A stretch of DNA of 64,000 bases from Rhodoferax potami (GCF_032193805.1 NZ_JAVBIK010000001.1:930001-994000), one strand, 5' to 3'; positions 28,658-37,913 are shown, numbered from the stretch's first letter. Notes: a model not told the origin generated them from the letters alone. Numbers and translations are program-made.

Positions 28658-29149
28658 TCACTCTTCCAGCGCGCACTGTACAGGCTTGGCGCCCAATAAC
28701 TCCACACAAACCTGGGGATCAATCCCTACGAGGTACCCACGCCGGCCACCGTTGATGCAGATGCGGGGCAACTCCAGAATGCTGGACTCGATGAACACCG
28801 GCATGGTTTTGCGGGTGCCGAAAGGGGAGGTACCGCCGACCATGTAGCCGCTGTGCTTGTTGGCAACTTCCGGGGCACAGGGCTCGACCGATTTGACGCC
28901 GATCTGCCGCGCCAGATTCTTGGTAGACACCTTGCGGTTGCCGTGCATCAACACCACCAGGGGCTTGGCGTCTTGGTCTTGCATGATCAGAGTCTTGACC
29001 ACGGTGAACGGGTCAAACCCGAGCACCGCTGCGCTGTGCTGCGCGCCGCCATGCTCCAGGTACTCGTAAGGGTGTTCGGTGAACGCCACCTTGCTTGCTT
29101 TGAGCAGCTGGGTGGCAGGGGTTTCAGAGACGTGGTCTTTTTTGGCCAT
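28658..29149 (-). CDS. ybaK: Cys-tRNA(Pro)/Cys-tRNA(Cys) deacylase YbaK
   Basis: A 163-residue trans-editing protein that hydrolyses mischarged Cys-tRNA(Pro). LVVLMHGNRKVSTKNLA carries the conserved substrate-site Lys region and GYMVGGTSPFGTRKTMPVFIE is the family's GxSPFG loop. Length is complete. It forms a small minus-strand operon with plsY. Confidence 0.93.
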   Translation of the reverse strand: MAKKDHVSETPATQLLKASKVAFTEHPYEYLEHGGAQHSAAVLGFDPFTVVKTLIMQDQDAKPLVVLMHGNRKVSTKNLARQIGVKSVEPCAPEVANKHSGYMVGGTSPFGTRKTMPVFIESSILELPRICINGGRRGYLVGIDPQVCVELLGAKPVQCALEE

Positions 29150-29187
29150 AAGGGCGTATTTTCATACGCCTTGCGCCTCTGATTTCG

Positions 29188-30255
29188 TTACACCGCCGGA
29201 TCGCGGATTTCCCAGCGGACTTCGTCGATCTTTTTGAGTAGCTCTTCGGGCAGCACGGTGCCCCAAGCGTCGATGTTTTCATCGAGTTGCTCCAGGGTGC
29301 GCACACCGATGATGGTGCTGGCCACTTGCCACTTGGTGTAGCAGAAGGCCAAGGCCATCTGGCTGGGTGTGAAGCCGTATTCGCGGGCCAAGGCGTTGTA
29401 CTTGCGCGCGGCTTTCAGGGCATCGGGGCGGCCCCAGCGCTGCTTGCGGGTGGACTCGAACTTGCGCAGTCGCACATCGGGCGACACGTTCTCGCCCAGC
29501 AGGCCTTCGTCGTCGTATTTGCCGGTCAGCAGGCCAAAGGCCAAGGGCGAATACGGCAGCAGCGACACGCCCAGGCGGTGCATGGTTTCGTCGAGGCCGT
29601 TTTCTACCGTGCGGGCCAGGAGGCCGTAGTTGTTTTGCACGGTGGCAATACGGGGCAGGCCATGCTGCTCGGCTAAACGTACAAACTCGTGCACGCCGTA
29701 AGACGTTTCATTCGACAAACCGATGGCGCGCACCTTGCCGGCCTTGACCAGCGTGTCCATGGCGCGCAGCTGCTCTTCGATGGCGCTGCCCCCCACGTTT
29801 TCATTGGCGGGGTTGTAGTACATGCCGCCGAACATGGGTACATGGCGCACTGGCCAATGAATCTGGTAGAGGTCGATGACGTCGATATTCATCCGCTGCA
29901 GGCTGCCTTCTGCTGCGGCAATGATGTCTTCGGCGGTCAGGTTGCTGCTGCCATTGCGCACCCAAGGCATGCCGCGCGAGGGGCCGGCCACTTTGGTCGC
30001 AATGACCAGTTTTTCGCGGGCGCCGGGATTGGCCTTGATCCAGTTGCCGATGATTTTTTCGGTCAAGTTAAAGGTCTCGGCGCGGGGGGGCACCGAGTAC
30101 ATCTCGGCCGTGTCGATGAAGTTCACCCCCCGCTCCAGCGAGCGGCTCAGGATGGCGTGGGAGGTGGGTTCGTCCACCTGCTCACCGAAGGTCATGGTGC
30201 CGAGGCAGATGGGGGTAACGCGCAGATCGCTGCGGCCGAGTTGGATGGTGTTCAT
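29188..30255 (-). CDS. Aldo/keto reductase (Tas-like)
   Basis: A 355-residue TIM-barrel NADP(H) oxidoreductase. The start is the ATG giving MNTIQLGRSDLRVTPICLGT; the frame extends upstream by 29 residues without similarity. FIDTAEMYSVPPRAET holds the catalytic Asp and Tyr, YQIHWPVRHVP the catalytic His, and ANVIGVRTLEQL-like TIIGVRTLEQLDENI the NADP site. The PPRAET block is characteristic of the E. coli Tas group. Substrate unknown. Confidence 0.9.
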   Translation of the reverse strand: MNTIQLGRSDLRVTPICLGTMTFGEQVDEPTSHAILSRSLERGVNFIDTAEMYSVPPRAETFNLTEKIIGNWIKANPGAREKLVIATKVAGPSRGMPWVRNGSSNLTAEDIIAAAEGSLQRMNIDVIDLYQIHWPVRHVPMFGGMYYNPANENVGGSAIEEQLRAMDTLVKAGKVRAIGLSNETSYGVHEFVRLAEQHGLPRIATVQNNYGLLARTVENGLDETMHRLGVSLLPYSPLAFGLLTGKYDDEGLLGENVSPDVRLRKFESTRKQRWGRPDALKAARKYNALAREYGFTPSQMALAFCYTKWQVASTIIGVRTLEQLDENIDAWGTVLPEELLKKIDEVRWEIRDPAV

Positions 30256-30320
30256 GGGGTCAGAGAAGAAAAGTGTTGGAAACGGGAGCTTGTAAAGGAT
30301 GTTAGCGTGATCGCAAAGAC

Positions 30321-31151
30321 CTAGTCGCCGCCCCCGCCGCACCCACCACCGCAGCCGCTATCGCCACCGCCGTCCCCTCCCGAACTGCTGCTATCAGCCC
30401 CACCGAAGCTGCCAGCATCACCGGGCGCACCGCAATCGCTGCCGCCGTCACCAAAGCTGGTGCCGCAATGCGCATCCGCGTTTTGCCGGTTCATTGCGCC
30501 ACAGTCCGCCACATAGGTAAAGCCACCCGCAATGGCGAACTTTTTATCTAAGGCAAACAACAGCGGCAAGCGGCTGGGCTGGCGGGGGTCAATGCTTTCC
30601 TCTTTGCAGGCCCAAAACCACACCCGGCGCAAGCCGTCGTTGCGCCGCGCATCACGCCCCAGCACTTCGGCCGGGCTGTGGTGCAGCATGTTGCCAAATG
30701 CCGCATGGCACCAATGCTGGTAGCCCCGCGTGTGCAGAATGAACTCGTGCCAGGCCGCATCCACTACCTTGGATGGCATCGCAACAAACTGGCGATTGCT
30801 GCGCAAGTGCGACATGAAAAACTGGCGCAGGCCGTGCAGGACCAGCTCGGTGTCGCGCGCACTGAGCTGCGGGTACAGCGCCATGAGCTTTGCGCCCAAA
30901 AAGCGCGGCAGCGGTGCCTCCCGAACAAACTGACGGCGCAGGCTAAGCTCCCAGGCCCGCAGAGACAAAAAGAGAAACACGGACAGCGCCGCACTGAGCA
31001 CCAGGGTCATAAAAAACATGCTGCGCCAAGGGCTGGCGACGTACTGGATGAGAGTGAACAAGGGCACCGCCAGCCACTTGCTCCAGCTCAACCACCCAAT
31101 ACGCCGAAGCAGCGTAGGCCGAAACGCGCTGCTAAGCGCGGGTAGCTGCAT
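30321..31151 (-). CDS. GRDP-like protein with Cys/Gly-rich tail
   Basis: A 276-residue protein. Membrane segments lie near residues 28-65. The middle (about 100-200) has KVVDAAWHEFILHTRGYQHW and CHAAFGNMLHHSP, which fits the glycine-rich-domain-protein (GRDP-like) family with its D-x-x-WH motif. The last 45 residues are almost only Gly, Ser, Asp and Cys, ending SGCGGGCGGGGD. Such tails are seen in this family, but their function is not known. Its start overlaps the end of the acyl-CoA synthetase gene by 20 bases, which suggests co-expression. Confidence 0.72.
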   Translation of the reverse strand: MQLPALSSAFRPTLLRRIGWLSWSKWLAVPLFTLIQYVASPWRSMFFMTLVLSAALSVFLFLSLRAWELSLRRQFVREAPLPRFLGAKLMALYPQLSARDTELVLHGLRQFFMSHLRSNRQFVAMPSKVVDAAWHEFILHTRGYQHWCHAAFGNMLHHSPAEVLGRDARRNDGLRRVWFWACKEESIDPRQPSRLPLLFALDKKFAIAGGFTYVADCGAMNRQNADAHCGTSFGDGGSDCGAPGDAGSFGGADSSSSGGDGGGDSGCGGGCGGGGD

Positions 31152-32937
31152 AACGCGCCTCCTCTTGCAAACGAAGCACCCGGCGTTGCACTTTGCCGGT
31201 GGTGGTCATGGGCAAGGCGTCTACAAACTCGATTTCTTTGGGGTACTCATAAGGGGCCAGCTGGCCTTTCACATGGGCTTGCAGTTCTACCGTGAGTTGG
31301 GCATGAAATTGCGCTGTAGCGCTCGAATTACCTGCGCAAGCCGCTACAAAATCGGGAGCAATCACCACGTAGGCCTTGACCAATGCGCCGCGCTCGGCGT
31401 CGGGCTTGGGCACCACCGCGGCGTTGATAACTGCGGGGTGTTTGACCAGGCAGTTCTCGATTTCGCCGGGGCCGATGCGGTAGCCCGCGGCCTTGAACAC
31501 ATCGTCGCTGCGGCCCTGGTACCAGAGGTAGCCATCGGCATCGCGCACCGCGAGGTCGCCGGTGCGGCACCAGTCGCCGGTGAACTTGGCGTCTGTGGCT
31601 TTTGGGTTCTTCCAGTAGCCCAAAAAGAAAATCGGGTCGGGCTGGCCGTGCACATCTAAGCGGTTCAGCGCTACATCGCCGGGCACGCCCACCGGACATT
31701 CGTTGCCAGCCTCGTCAATCACCGCCACCCGGTGGCCGGGGTAGCCCATGCCCATGCTGCCGGGCTTGGACGGGTAGCGCAAATTGCAGTTACCCACGAT
31801 GTAGTTCATCTCGGTCTGGCCGAACATTTCGTTAGGCTTAACGCCCAGCTGCTTTTCGCAGTACCCGAAGACGGCGTCGCCCACGGCCTCGCCCGCACTC
31901 ATGATGGCGTCCAGCTTGAGCTTGAACTGCTGGCGCACGGTCTTGCCCTTTGCACCGCCCGCGCCGGGATAGGCCTTCATCATCGCCTTCAGCGCCGTGG
32001 GGAACAAAAACGTGTGGGTTACCCCGCAGTCGCGCATCAGCTCCAGCGCGGTTTGCGGGCTGAAGCGGCCGTGGTAGGCCACGATGGGGCGGCCGAAATA
32101 CAGCGTGGGCAGCAGTGCGTCCATGAGCCCGCCGGTCCAAGCCCAGTCTGCGGGAGACCAAAACACCGCGTTAGAGCGTTGGTTGGTTTTGCCGTCAAAC
32201 CCGAACCAGTTCTGGCTGGCCACAAAGCCGCTCAGGTTGCCAATCAGCGCCCGGTGCGGGATCAGCGCGCCTTTGGGGTTGCCGGTGGTGCCACTGGTGT
32301 AAATCAGCACGGCGGGCTCTTCGGCCAGGGTGTTCACGGGCTCAAAAGTGTCAGGGCTCGCGCGCAAGGCGGCCTCCCAGGCGGCGTCCAGCGGGCCGCT
32401 CAGCAAGGCTGCGTCCGCCCCCGCCAGGCCGACACCCACCACCGCCCGCAGCTGCGGGCAGGTGTGGCGCACGCCGGCCAGCGCAGGCAGCGAGCCGGCA
32501 TCGCAAATGGCGACCACCGCTTCACTGTCTTGCAGCCGGAACTCCAGCGCCTCGGGGCCGAACAACATCGACAGGGGCATGGCCACCGCCCCCATTTGCA
32601 TCACAGCCATGTAGGCCACAGCGGTCTCAAAGCGCTGGGGCAGCACAATGCCGACGCGGTCGCCCCGCTGCACGCCCCGCGCGGCCAACACATGGGAGAG
32701 GCGGTTGGCCTGCTCCTGCAGCTGCGAGTAGGAGTAAAAAATGCTCTCAGCGCTGGTGGAATATGCGCATATAACTATTCTTTTAGTAGCACCCGGCGCC
32801 TCTGCCCAGCGGCGGCTACACGCCTGGGCCATGTTGAAATGCTGGGGCACCTGCCAGCGGAAGCTGCTGTGCAGGGCTGCATAGCCCGGGGGAAGTGTGC
32901 TCGTGCCAGATGTGTCTCTGCCTTGACTGGTGGCCAT
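31132..32937 (-). CDS. AMP-dependent acyl-CoA synthetase
   Basis: A 601-residue ANL-superfamily ligase activating a carboxylic acid to its CoA thioester. The AMP loop is YTSGTTGNPKGAL, the adenine motif MFGQTEMNYIVGN and the hinge YQGRSDDVFKAAGYRIG; the catalytic Lys is in TTGKVQRRVL. The group resembles acetyl/medium-chain ligases of Burkholderiales; the acid is not determined. Two segments, ATKRIVICAYSTSAESIF near residue 50 and DFVAACAGNSSATAQF near residue 535, correspond to dispersed repeat copies D and E, read in the same frame. It diverges from the alpha/beta hydrolase gene. Confidence 0.9.
   Translation of the reverse strand: MATSQGRDTSGTSTLPPGYAALHSSFRWQVPQHFNMAQACSRRWAEAPGATKRIVICAYSTSAESIFYSYSQLQEQANRLSHVLAARGVQRGDRVGIVLPQRFETAVAYMAVMQMGAVAMPLSMLFGPEALEFRLQDSEAVVAICDAGSLPALAGVRHTCPQLRAVVGVGLAGADAALLSGPLDAAWEAALRASPDTFEPVNTLAEEPAVLIYTSGTTGNPKGALIPHRALIGNLSGFVASQNWFGFDGKTNQRSNAVFWSPADWAWTGGLMDALLPTLYFGRPIVAYHGRFSPQTALELMRDCGVTHTFLFPTALKAMMKAYPGAGGAKGKTVRQQFKLKLDAIMSAGEAVGDAVFGYCEKQLGVKPNEMFGQTEMNYIVGNCNLRYPSKPGSMGMGYPGHRVAVIDEAGNECPVGVPGDVALNRLDVHGQPDPIFFLGYWKNPKATDAKFTGDWCRTGDLAVRDADGYLWYQGRSDDVFKAAGYRIGPGEIENCLVKHPAVINAAVVPKPDAERGALVKAYVVIAPDFVAACAGNSSATAQFHAQLTVELQAHVKGQLAPYEYPKEIEFVDALPMTTTGKVQRRVLRLQEEARYAATRA
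31305..31353 (-). repeat. Dispersed repeat, copy E (inside acyl-CoA synthetase gene)
   Basis: Minus strand reads TTTTGTAGCGGCTTGCGCAG, then GTAATTCGAGCGCTACAGCG and CAATTTC. Encodes an Ala/Ser-rich insert in the C-terminal domain, read as TTT GTA GCG GCT TGC GCA. Confidence 0.75.
32736..32790 (-). repeat. Dispersed repeat, copy D (inside acyl-CoA synthetase gene)
   Basis: Minus strand reads GCTACTAAAAGAATAGTTAT, ATGCGCATATTCCACCAGCG and CTGAGAGC. GCGCATATTCC is identical to copy A. Encodes TKRIVICAYSTSAES near the N-terminus of the enzyme. Confidence 0.8.
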
Positions 32938-32960
32938 GCCTTGTCTCCTGATCTGTCCTT

Positions 32961-33875
32961 ATGATTTGCACAATGTACCAAGTCAGACGCCCCCACCAAA
33001 GCCAATTCGTTTCTATCCGCAACCTCGATTACCACGTGCAAGTCTGGGGCGAGCCCGGCCCGGGCAAGGTGCCCCTGGTCATGGTGCACGGCTGGATGGA
33101 TGTGGCTGCGAGCTACCAGTTTGTGGTGGATGCGTTCAGCGAAGACCACTACATCATTGCCCCCGACTGGCGCGGTTACGGCCGGACCCGGGCCCCGCTG
33201 GCCGACAACTACTGGTTCCCGGACTACCTGGCAGACCTCGACTTTCTGCTGGACCACTATGCCCCCGGACAGCAGGTCAACCTGGTGGGCCACAGCATGG
33301 GTGGCAATGTGGTCATGCTGTATGGCGGAGTGCGGCCCGAGCGCATCCGCCGGCTGGTGAATCTGGAAGGGTTCGGTATGCCCGCCACGATTCCGGCCCA
33401 GGCGCCCGGCCGCTTTGCCACCTGGATGGACGAACTCAAAAAACTCCACGCCGGTGAGATGGACCTCAAGGCCTATGACAGCGCCGACGGCGTAGCCCGC
33501 CGCCTCATGAAAACCAACCCGCGCCTGAGCCAGGAAAAAGCCGATTGGCTGGCCCGCCATTGGGCCGCTGAAAACGCCGATGGCAGCTGGTCTATCCTGG
33601 GCGAGCCCGCCCACAAGGTGACCAACGCCCAGCTCTACCGGGTCGAAGAAGTCATGGCCATTTACCAGCGGCTGACCATGCCGGTGCTGGCCGTGGAGGC
33701 CTCAGACAACAGCCTCGATATGTGGTGGAAAGGCCAGTACACCCTGGCCGAGTACCACGAGCGCCTGAAAGTGGTCCCGCAAGTGGAAGTTGCCCGCATT
33801 GAAGATGCCGGCCACATGATGCACCACGACCAGCCCGGCGTGCTGGCGGAGCGGATTGAGCGCTTTATCCGTTGA
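32961..33875 (+). CDS. Alpha/beta-fold hydrolase
   Basis: A 304-residue single-domain hydrolase. The oxyanion HGWMDVAASYQF, the nucleophile elbow GHSMGG, the acid region around LAVEASDNSLD and the final His in GHMMHHDQPG are all present, so it should be catalytically competent. Substrate unknown. The ATG at 32973 is an alternative start. Divergent from the acyl-CoA synthetase; a shared acid/ester pathway is possible but not shown. Confidence 0.9.
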   Translation: MICTMYQVRRPHQSQFVSIRNLDYHVQVWGEPGPGKVPLVMVHGWMDVAASYQFVVDAFSEDHYIIAPDWRGYGRTRAPLADNYWFPDYLADLDFLLDHYAPGQQVNLVGHSMGGNVVMLYGGVRPERIRRLVNLEGFGMPATIPAQAPGRFATWMDELKKLHAGEMDLKAYDSADGVARRLMKTNPRLSQEKADWLARHWAAENADGSWSILGEPAHKVTNAQLYRVEEVMAIYQRLTMPVLAVEASDNSLDMWWKGQYTLAEYHERLKVVPQVEVARIEDAGHMMHHDQPGVLAERIERFIR

Positions 33876-33902
33876 CTTTACAGGGCCGGAATACGGCATA
33901 TA

Positions 33903-33924
33903 GAATGAGAACGTATCTCATTTT
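33903..33924 (+). promoter_or_regulatory. Fur-type operator before the iron-binding protein gene
   Basis: AATGAGA-ACGTA-TCTCATT, a near-perfect 19-base palindrome matching the Burkholderiales Fur-box pattern AATGAGAATxATTCTCATT. It lies 25 bases before the ATG and just after a likely -10 region; a TTGACT at 33872 overlaps the stop of the hydrolase. It would repress fbpA when iron is plentiful. Confidence 0.78.
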
Positions 33925-33948
33925 GATTTGCAACCATCCTCGCCCTCT

Positions 33949-35001
33949 ATGAAGAATCTGACTCCCCGCCATGTTGCCCTGACCGTCGCCCTGATGGGTG
34001 CCTGCCTGCCTGCTGTTCAGGCGCAGGACAAGGTGCTGAATGTGTACTCTGCCCGCCATTACCCCGGTGATGCGCAGCTGTACTCTGCCTTCACCCAGGC
34101 CACCGGCATCCAGATCAAGCGGGTAGATGCGGACGATGCCGGCATCCTGCAGCGCCTCAAGGCGGAGGGCACAGCCTCCCCTGCCGATGTGATTTTGTTG
34201 GTGGACGCCTCACGCCTCTGGCGTGCCGAGGTGGATGGCTTGTTCGCGCCGGTCAAATCCAAAGTGCTGGACGATGCAATCCCCGCCCAGTTGCGCGGCA
34301 AGACCAGCGCCGAAGGCACTTCGTGGTTTGGCTTCAGCACCCGCGCACGGGTGGTGGTCTACAACAAGGCCCGCGTGTCCAAAGACAACGTGGACACTTA
34401 CGAAGAGTTGGCCGACCCGAAAAACAAAGGTCTGCTGTGCACCCGCAGTGGCTCACACCCTTACAACCTGAGCCTGTTCGGCGCGATGAACGAGCACTTG
34501 GGCAGCGCCAACACGGAAGTCTGGCTCAAGGGCCTGGTGAGCAACATGGCCCGCAACCCCGTGGGTGGCGATACCGACCAGATCAAGGCGACCGCCTCCG
34601 GCGAATGCGGCGTGGCGCTCACCAACACCTATTACCTGGCCCGCCTGATGCGCAGCGACAAGCCTGAAGACCGCGCGGTCATGGAGAAGGTTGGCGTAGT
34701 GTTCCCCAACCAAAGCAGCTGGGGCACGCACGTCAACATTGCCGGCGGCGCGGTTGCGAAAAACTCCAAGAACATGGCGTTTGCCCAGCAGTTCCTCGAG
34801 TTTCTGGCCAGCGCACAGGCGCAGGACTACTTTGCCAATGGCAACAACGAGTGGCCAGTGGCCAAAGGCATCAAAATCAGCAACCCTGCCTTGGAGAGCA
34901 TGAGCGGCGGCAGCTTCAAGGCTGAGACGATTCCTGTCAGCGTTGTGGGCATGAACCAAGTGAAGGTGCAGCAGATGCTGGACCGCGTCGGCTACAAATA
35001 A
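33949..35001 (+). CDS. fbpA: Ferric iron ABC transporter, periplasmic binding protein
   Basis: A 350-residue periplasmic protein that binds Fe3+ and delivers it to FbpBC. The signal peptide ends ACLPAVQAQD near residue 28; VLNVYSARHYPGD opens the mature protein. The tyrosine ligand pair is in ALTNTYYLARL, as in Neisseria and Haemophilus FbpA. I chose the ATG; an in-frame TTG seven codons upstream is less likely. A Fur-type operator precedes it. It converges on fbpB, with a shared hairpin between. Confidence 0.93.
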   Translation: MKNLTPRHVALTVALMGACLPAVQAQDKVLNVYSARHYPGDAQLYSAFTQATGIQIKRVDADDAGILQRLKAEGTASPADVILLVDASRLWRAEVDGLFAPVKSKVLDDAIPAQLRGKTSAEGTSWFGFSTRARVVVYNKARVSKDNVDTYEELADPKNKGLLCTRSGSHPYNLSLFGAMNEHLGSANTEVWLKGLVSNMARNPVGGDTDQIKATASGECGVALTNTYYLARLMRSDKPEDRAVMEKVGVVFPNQSSWGTHVNIAGGAVAKNSKNMAFAQQFLEFLASAQAQDYFANGNNEWPVAKGIKISNPALESMSGGSFKAETIPVSVVGMNQVKVQQMLDRVGYK

Positions 35002-35020
35002 GCGCTCAGCGCCACCAACC

Positions 35021-35059
35021 AACGGCTTGGCTGCGTAATGCAGTCAGGCCGTTTTTTTA
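35021..35059. terminator. Terminator between fbpA and fbpB
   Basis: Stem AACGGCTTGGCTGC/GCAGTCAGGCCGTT with two imperfect pairs and a five-base loop, followed by a T run on the plus strand. It ends fbpA; its T run overlaps the last codons of fbpB. Confidence 0.8.
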
Positions 35060-36702
35060 TTCAGGGTGCGGCTCAAAAGAATCACAGGAACCAAGCCCAC
35101 CAGCACCAAGACCAGGGCCGGCAAGGCCGCCTCGCCCAAGCGCTCGTCTTTGGCGAGCTGGAAGGCCACCACCGCCAAAGTATCGTGGTCGAAAGGGCGT
35201 AAAACGAGGGTGGCGGGCAGCTCTTTCATCACATCCACGAACACCAGCAAGCCAGCAACCAGACTGCTGCGCACCAGCAGTGGCCGGTGCACCCGCCACC
35301 ACAGGCCCCAGCCGCTTACACCCAGCATGCGGGCGGTTTCGTCCAACGACGCTGGCACTTGGTTGTAGCCGCTTTGCACGGTGTGCAGGGCCACCGCGGT
35401 AAAGCGCACAAGATAGGCCCACACAACGCCCAACACGGTGGTGCTGATCCAGAAGCCCACCTGCCAATCCGGGCGCGCTGCTTGGAGCCAGCCCACCGGA
35501 ATCAGCAAGCCCACCACAATTACCGCGCCGGGCACTGCGTAGCCCATGCCAGCCAGACTGACCACAGTGCGGGTGAGTCGCGTGGGTGTGCGGCGTGCAG
35601 CAAATGCCAGCGCCAGGGCAATCGCGGCGGCCAGCACCGCAGTGCACGCCGCCAGCTTGAAACTGTTCAGGCTCCAGCCTATGAAGCTACCCCACGGCAG
35701 CGGGGTATCTTCGGCGCCCCAAGCCTGCCAGAGCGGTCGCAACATGAACAGCACTGGCAGCACAAAGCCCAGCAATACCGGCAGCGCACATACCCCCGTG
35801 GCCAACAACGCGCGCACACCGGTCAGCGCCACCGGCTGGGCCGCAGCGCGCCGGCCTTTGACACTCGCGTAGCGCATGCGTTGCCGGGCGTGGAGCTCCA
35901 GGCGCAACAGCAGCGCCATCAATACCAGCAACGCAGTCGCCAGCTGGGCAGCGGCAATCCGGCTGTCCAGCACCAACCATGCCTTGTAAATACCAGCCGT
36001 GAAGGTTTGGATGCCAAAGTAGCTCGACACCCCGTAGTCCGCCAGCGTCTCCATCAGCGCCAGCGCCACACCGGCCATGATGGAGGGCCGCGCCAACGGC
36101 ACCGCAATCGTAGCCACCCGACGCCCCAGCGAGGCGCCCATCAACCGGGCTGCATCCATCAAATGCGCGGCACGCTCCAGCAAAGCCACCCGCACCAGCA
36201 AATACACATAGGGGTAGAGGGTGCACACAAACACCAGCGCGGCCCCACCGAGGCTGCGCACCTCTGGCAACACCCGCCCCTCCAGCCCGAACGCAGAGCG
36301 CAGCCAGGTTTGCGCAGGCCCGCTGAACTGTAGATAGTCGGTATAGGCATAGGCAACCACATAGGCGGGCATTGCCAGGGGCAGGAGCAAGGCCCACTCC
36401 CACTGCTTGCGCCCCCGGAAGTCAAACAGGGTCACGGCGCAGGCGCAGGCGGTGCCCACCACGGCCACCCCCAGCGACACCACCACGCTCAGCACTACCG
36501 TGGTGAACGCATATCCGCCAAGCACCGAGCCCGCCATTTCGCGCAGCAGCGCCGCGCTCTGGGCATCCCACTGCAGCACGGCGACCACCAAAGCCAGTAT
36601 CGGCAAGGACACCAGCCCCCCGATCAACCACAGCGCCAGATGGGCAGGCAATGCACGGATACCGGACGCGAAAGAGGGCAAAAAGCGGGGAGGCACAGGC
36701 AA
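35044..36702 (-). CDS. fbpB: Ferric iron ABC transporter, permease
   Basis: A 552-residue inner-membrane protein with about twelve helices in two fused permease halves, the standard FbpB/SfuB layout. EAA-type loops are seen in each half (for example EVR...LVRVALLERAAHLMDAARLMG and ASLDETARMLGVSGWGLWWRVHRPL). It is transcribed away from fbpC across a short region with Fur-like sequence, and converges on fbpA, so the three transporter genes are arranged as separate units rather than one operon. Confidence 0.92.
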   Translation of the reverse strand: MPVPPRFLPSFASGIRALPAHLALWLIGGLVSLPILALVVAVLQWDAQSAALLREMAGSVLGGYAFTTVVLSVVVSLGVAVVGTACACAVTLFDFRGRKQWEWALLLPLAMPAYVVAYAYTDYLQFSGPAQTWLRSAFGLEGRVLPEVRSLGGAALVFVCTLYPYVYLLVRVALLERAAHLMDAARLMGASLGRRVATIAVPLARPSIMAGVALALMETLADYGVSSYFGIQTFTAGIYKAWLVLDSRIAAAQLATALLVLMALLLRLELHARQRMRYASVKGRRAAAQPVALTGVRALLATGVCALPVLLGFVLPVLFMLRPLWQAWGAEDTPLPWGSFIGWSLNSFKLAACTAVLAAAIALALAFAARRTPTRLTRTVVSLAGMGYAVPGAVIVVGLLIPVGWLQAARPDWQVGFWISTTVLGVVWAYLVRFTAVALHTVQSGYNQVPASLDETARMLGVSGWGLWWRVHRPLLVRSSLVAGLLVFVDVMKELPATLVLRPFDHDTLAVVAFQLAKDERLGEAALPALVLVLVGLVPVILLSRTLNKKTA

Positions 36703-36743
36703 TTGGGTCGGGTTAAGGCGCTCCGGGGGACCCCGTAGCGCGA

Positions 36744-36769
36744 AATGAGAATTGTAAGTATCTACAATT
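36744..36769. promoter_or_regulatory. Fur-like operator between divergent fbpB and fbpC
   Basis: Contains the half site AATGAGAAT followed by TGTAAGTATCT, and overlapping it a perfect inverted repeat AATTGTA-six bases-TACAATT. Placed to regulate both fbpB and fbpC. The match to the Fur consensus is weaker than at the fbpA operator. Confidence 0.5.
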
Positions 36770-36775
36770 TTGCGT

Positions 36776-37861
36776 ATGTACCTTGAACTCCAAGACCTCA
36801 GCGTCCGCTATCTAGCCTCCCGCCCCCTGGCGGTGGACAGTGTGAGCTTCGGCTTGCGCGCCGGTGAAATCGGCGTGTTGATCGGCCCTTCGGGCTGCGG
36901 CAAGACCACCCTGCTGCGGGCGATTGCGGGACTGGAGGCTACCCATGCGGGCAAGATTTCGCTCGGGGGCGTGACCGTGAGCGGCGAGGGCAATGCTCTC
37001 CCCCCTGAACACCGGCAAATGGGCATGGTGTTTCAAGACTACGCGCTCTTTCCCCACATGGATGTGAGCAAAAACATCGCTTTTGGCATCCACAGCCTGC
37101 CTGCAGGCGAACGCCAAGCGCGGGTGCAAGACGTGTTACGCCTGGTCGGGCTGGCCGAGCACGCCCACCGCTACCCGCATGAGCTCTCCGGCGGGCAGCA
37201 ACAGCGAGTGGCGCTGGCACGCGCACTGGCACCGCAACCCAAGTTGCTGCTGCTGGATGAGCCGTTTTCCAACCTGGACGTCGATTTGCGCGAGCGCCTG
37301 GCCCAGGAACTCCGCACGATCTTGAAAGCCGCCGGCGCCACCGCCCTGTTTGTGACCCATGACCAGCTCGAGGCCTTTGCCATCGGCGACCTGATCGGGG
37401 TGATGCACCAAGGTCAACTCCACCAATGGGCCGACGCCTACACCCTCTACCACCGGCCCGCCACGCGCTTTGTGGCCGACTTCATTGGGCACGGAGTGTT
37501 TACGGCGGCCCGCGTGGAGCTGCACGACGAAAACGGTGTAACGCACAAACATGTGGTGACCCCGTTGGGTGAACTGCACGGTATCCATCAGCACGAACAG
37601 GACCGCTTGAGCTTGGGCCCTTGCGACATCCTGCTGCGGGCGGACGACATCGTGCACGACGATGCCTCCGAGGTGCAGGCCCGGATTGTGAACAAGGCGT
37701 TCCGGGGCAACGAGTTCCTCTACACCCTCGAATTGCGCACTGGCGAGACGGTCATGGCCCATGTGCCCAGCCACCATGATCACCGGATCGGCGAGTGGAT
37801 CGGCATCCGCCCGGAGGTCGACCACGTGGTCACCTTCGCCAGCGAAACTCCTAAGGGGTGA
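36776..37861 (+). CDS. fbpC: Ferric iron ABC transporter, ATPase
   Basis: A 361-residue ABC ATPase. Walker A GPSGCGKTT, signature LSGGQQQRVALARAL and Walker B LLLLDEPFSNLD are intact; the C-terminal 120 residues form the TOBE-like regulatory domain typical of FbpC. The ATG follows a TTG two codons earlier; no clear Shine-Dalgarno sequence is seen. The Fur-like site lies immediately upstream. It powers the transporter with the products of fbpA and fbpB. Confidence 0.92.
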   Translation: MYLELQDLSVRYLASRPLAVDSVSFGLRAGEIGVLIGPSGCGKTTLLRAIAGLEATHAGKISLGGVTVSGEGNALPPEHRQMGMVFQDYALFPHMDVSKNIAFGIHSLPAGERQARVQDVLRLVGLAEHAHRYPHELSGGQQQRVALARALAPQPKLLLLDEPFSNLDVDLRERLAQELRTILKAAGATALFVTHDQLEAFAIGDLIGVMHQGQLHQWADAYTLYHRPATRFVADFIGHGVFTAARVELHDENGVTHKHVVTPLGELHGIHQHEQDRLSLGPCDILLRADDIVHDDASEVQARIVNKAFRGNEFLYTLELRTGETVMAHVPSHHDHRIGEWIGIRPEVDHVVTFASETPKG

Positions 37862-37913
37862 TGGCAACTAAAATAGCGGGTTAACCATATACACAGCAAG
37901 CAGGACCCGCATC

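Noticed and set aside
31732..32964. Plus-strand 410-codon frame opposite the acyl-CoA synthetase
   Set aside because: Antisense to a well-supported enzyme; composition typical of GC-rich shadow frames.
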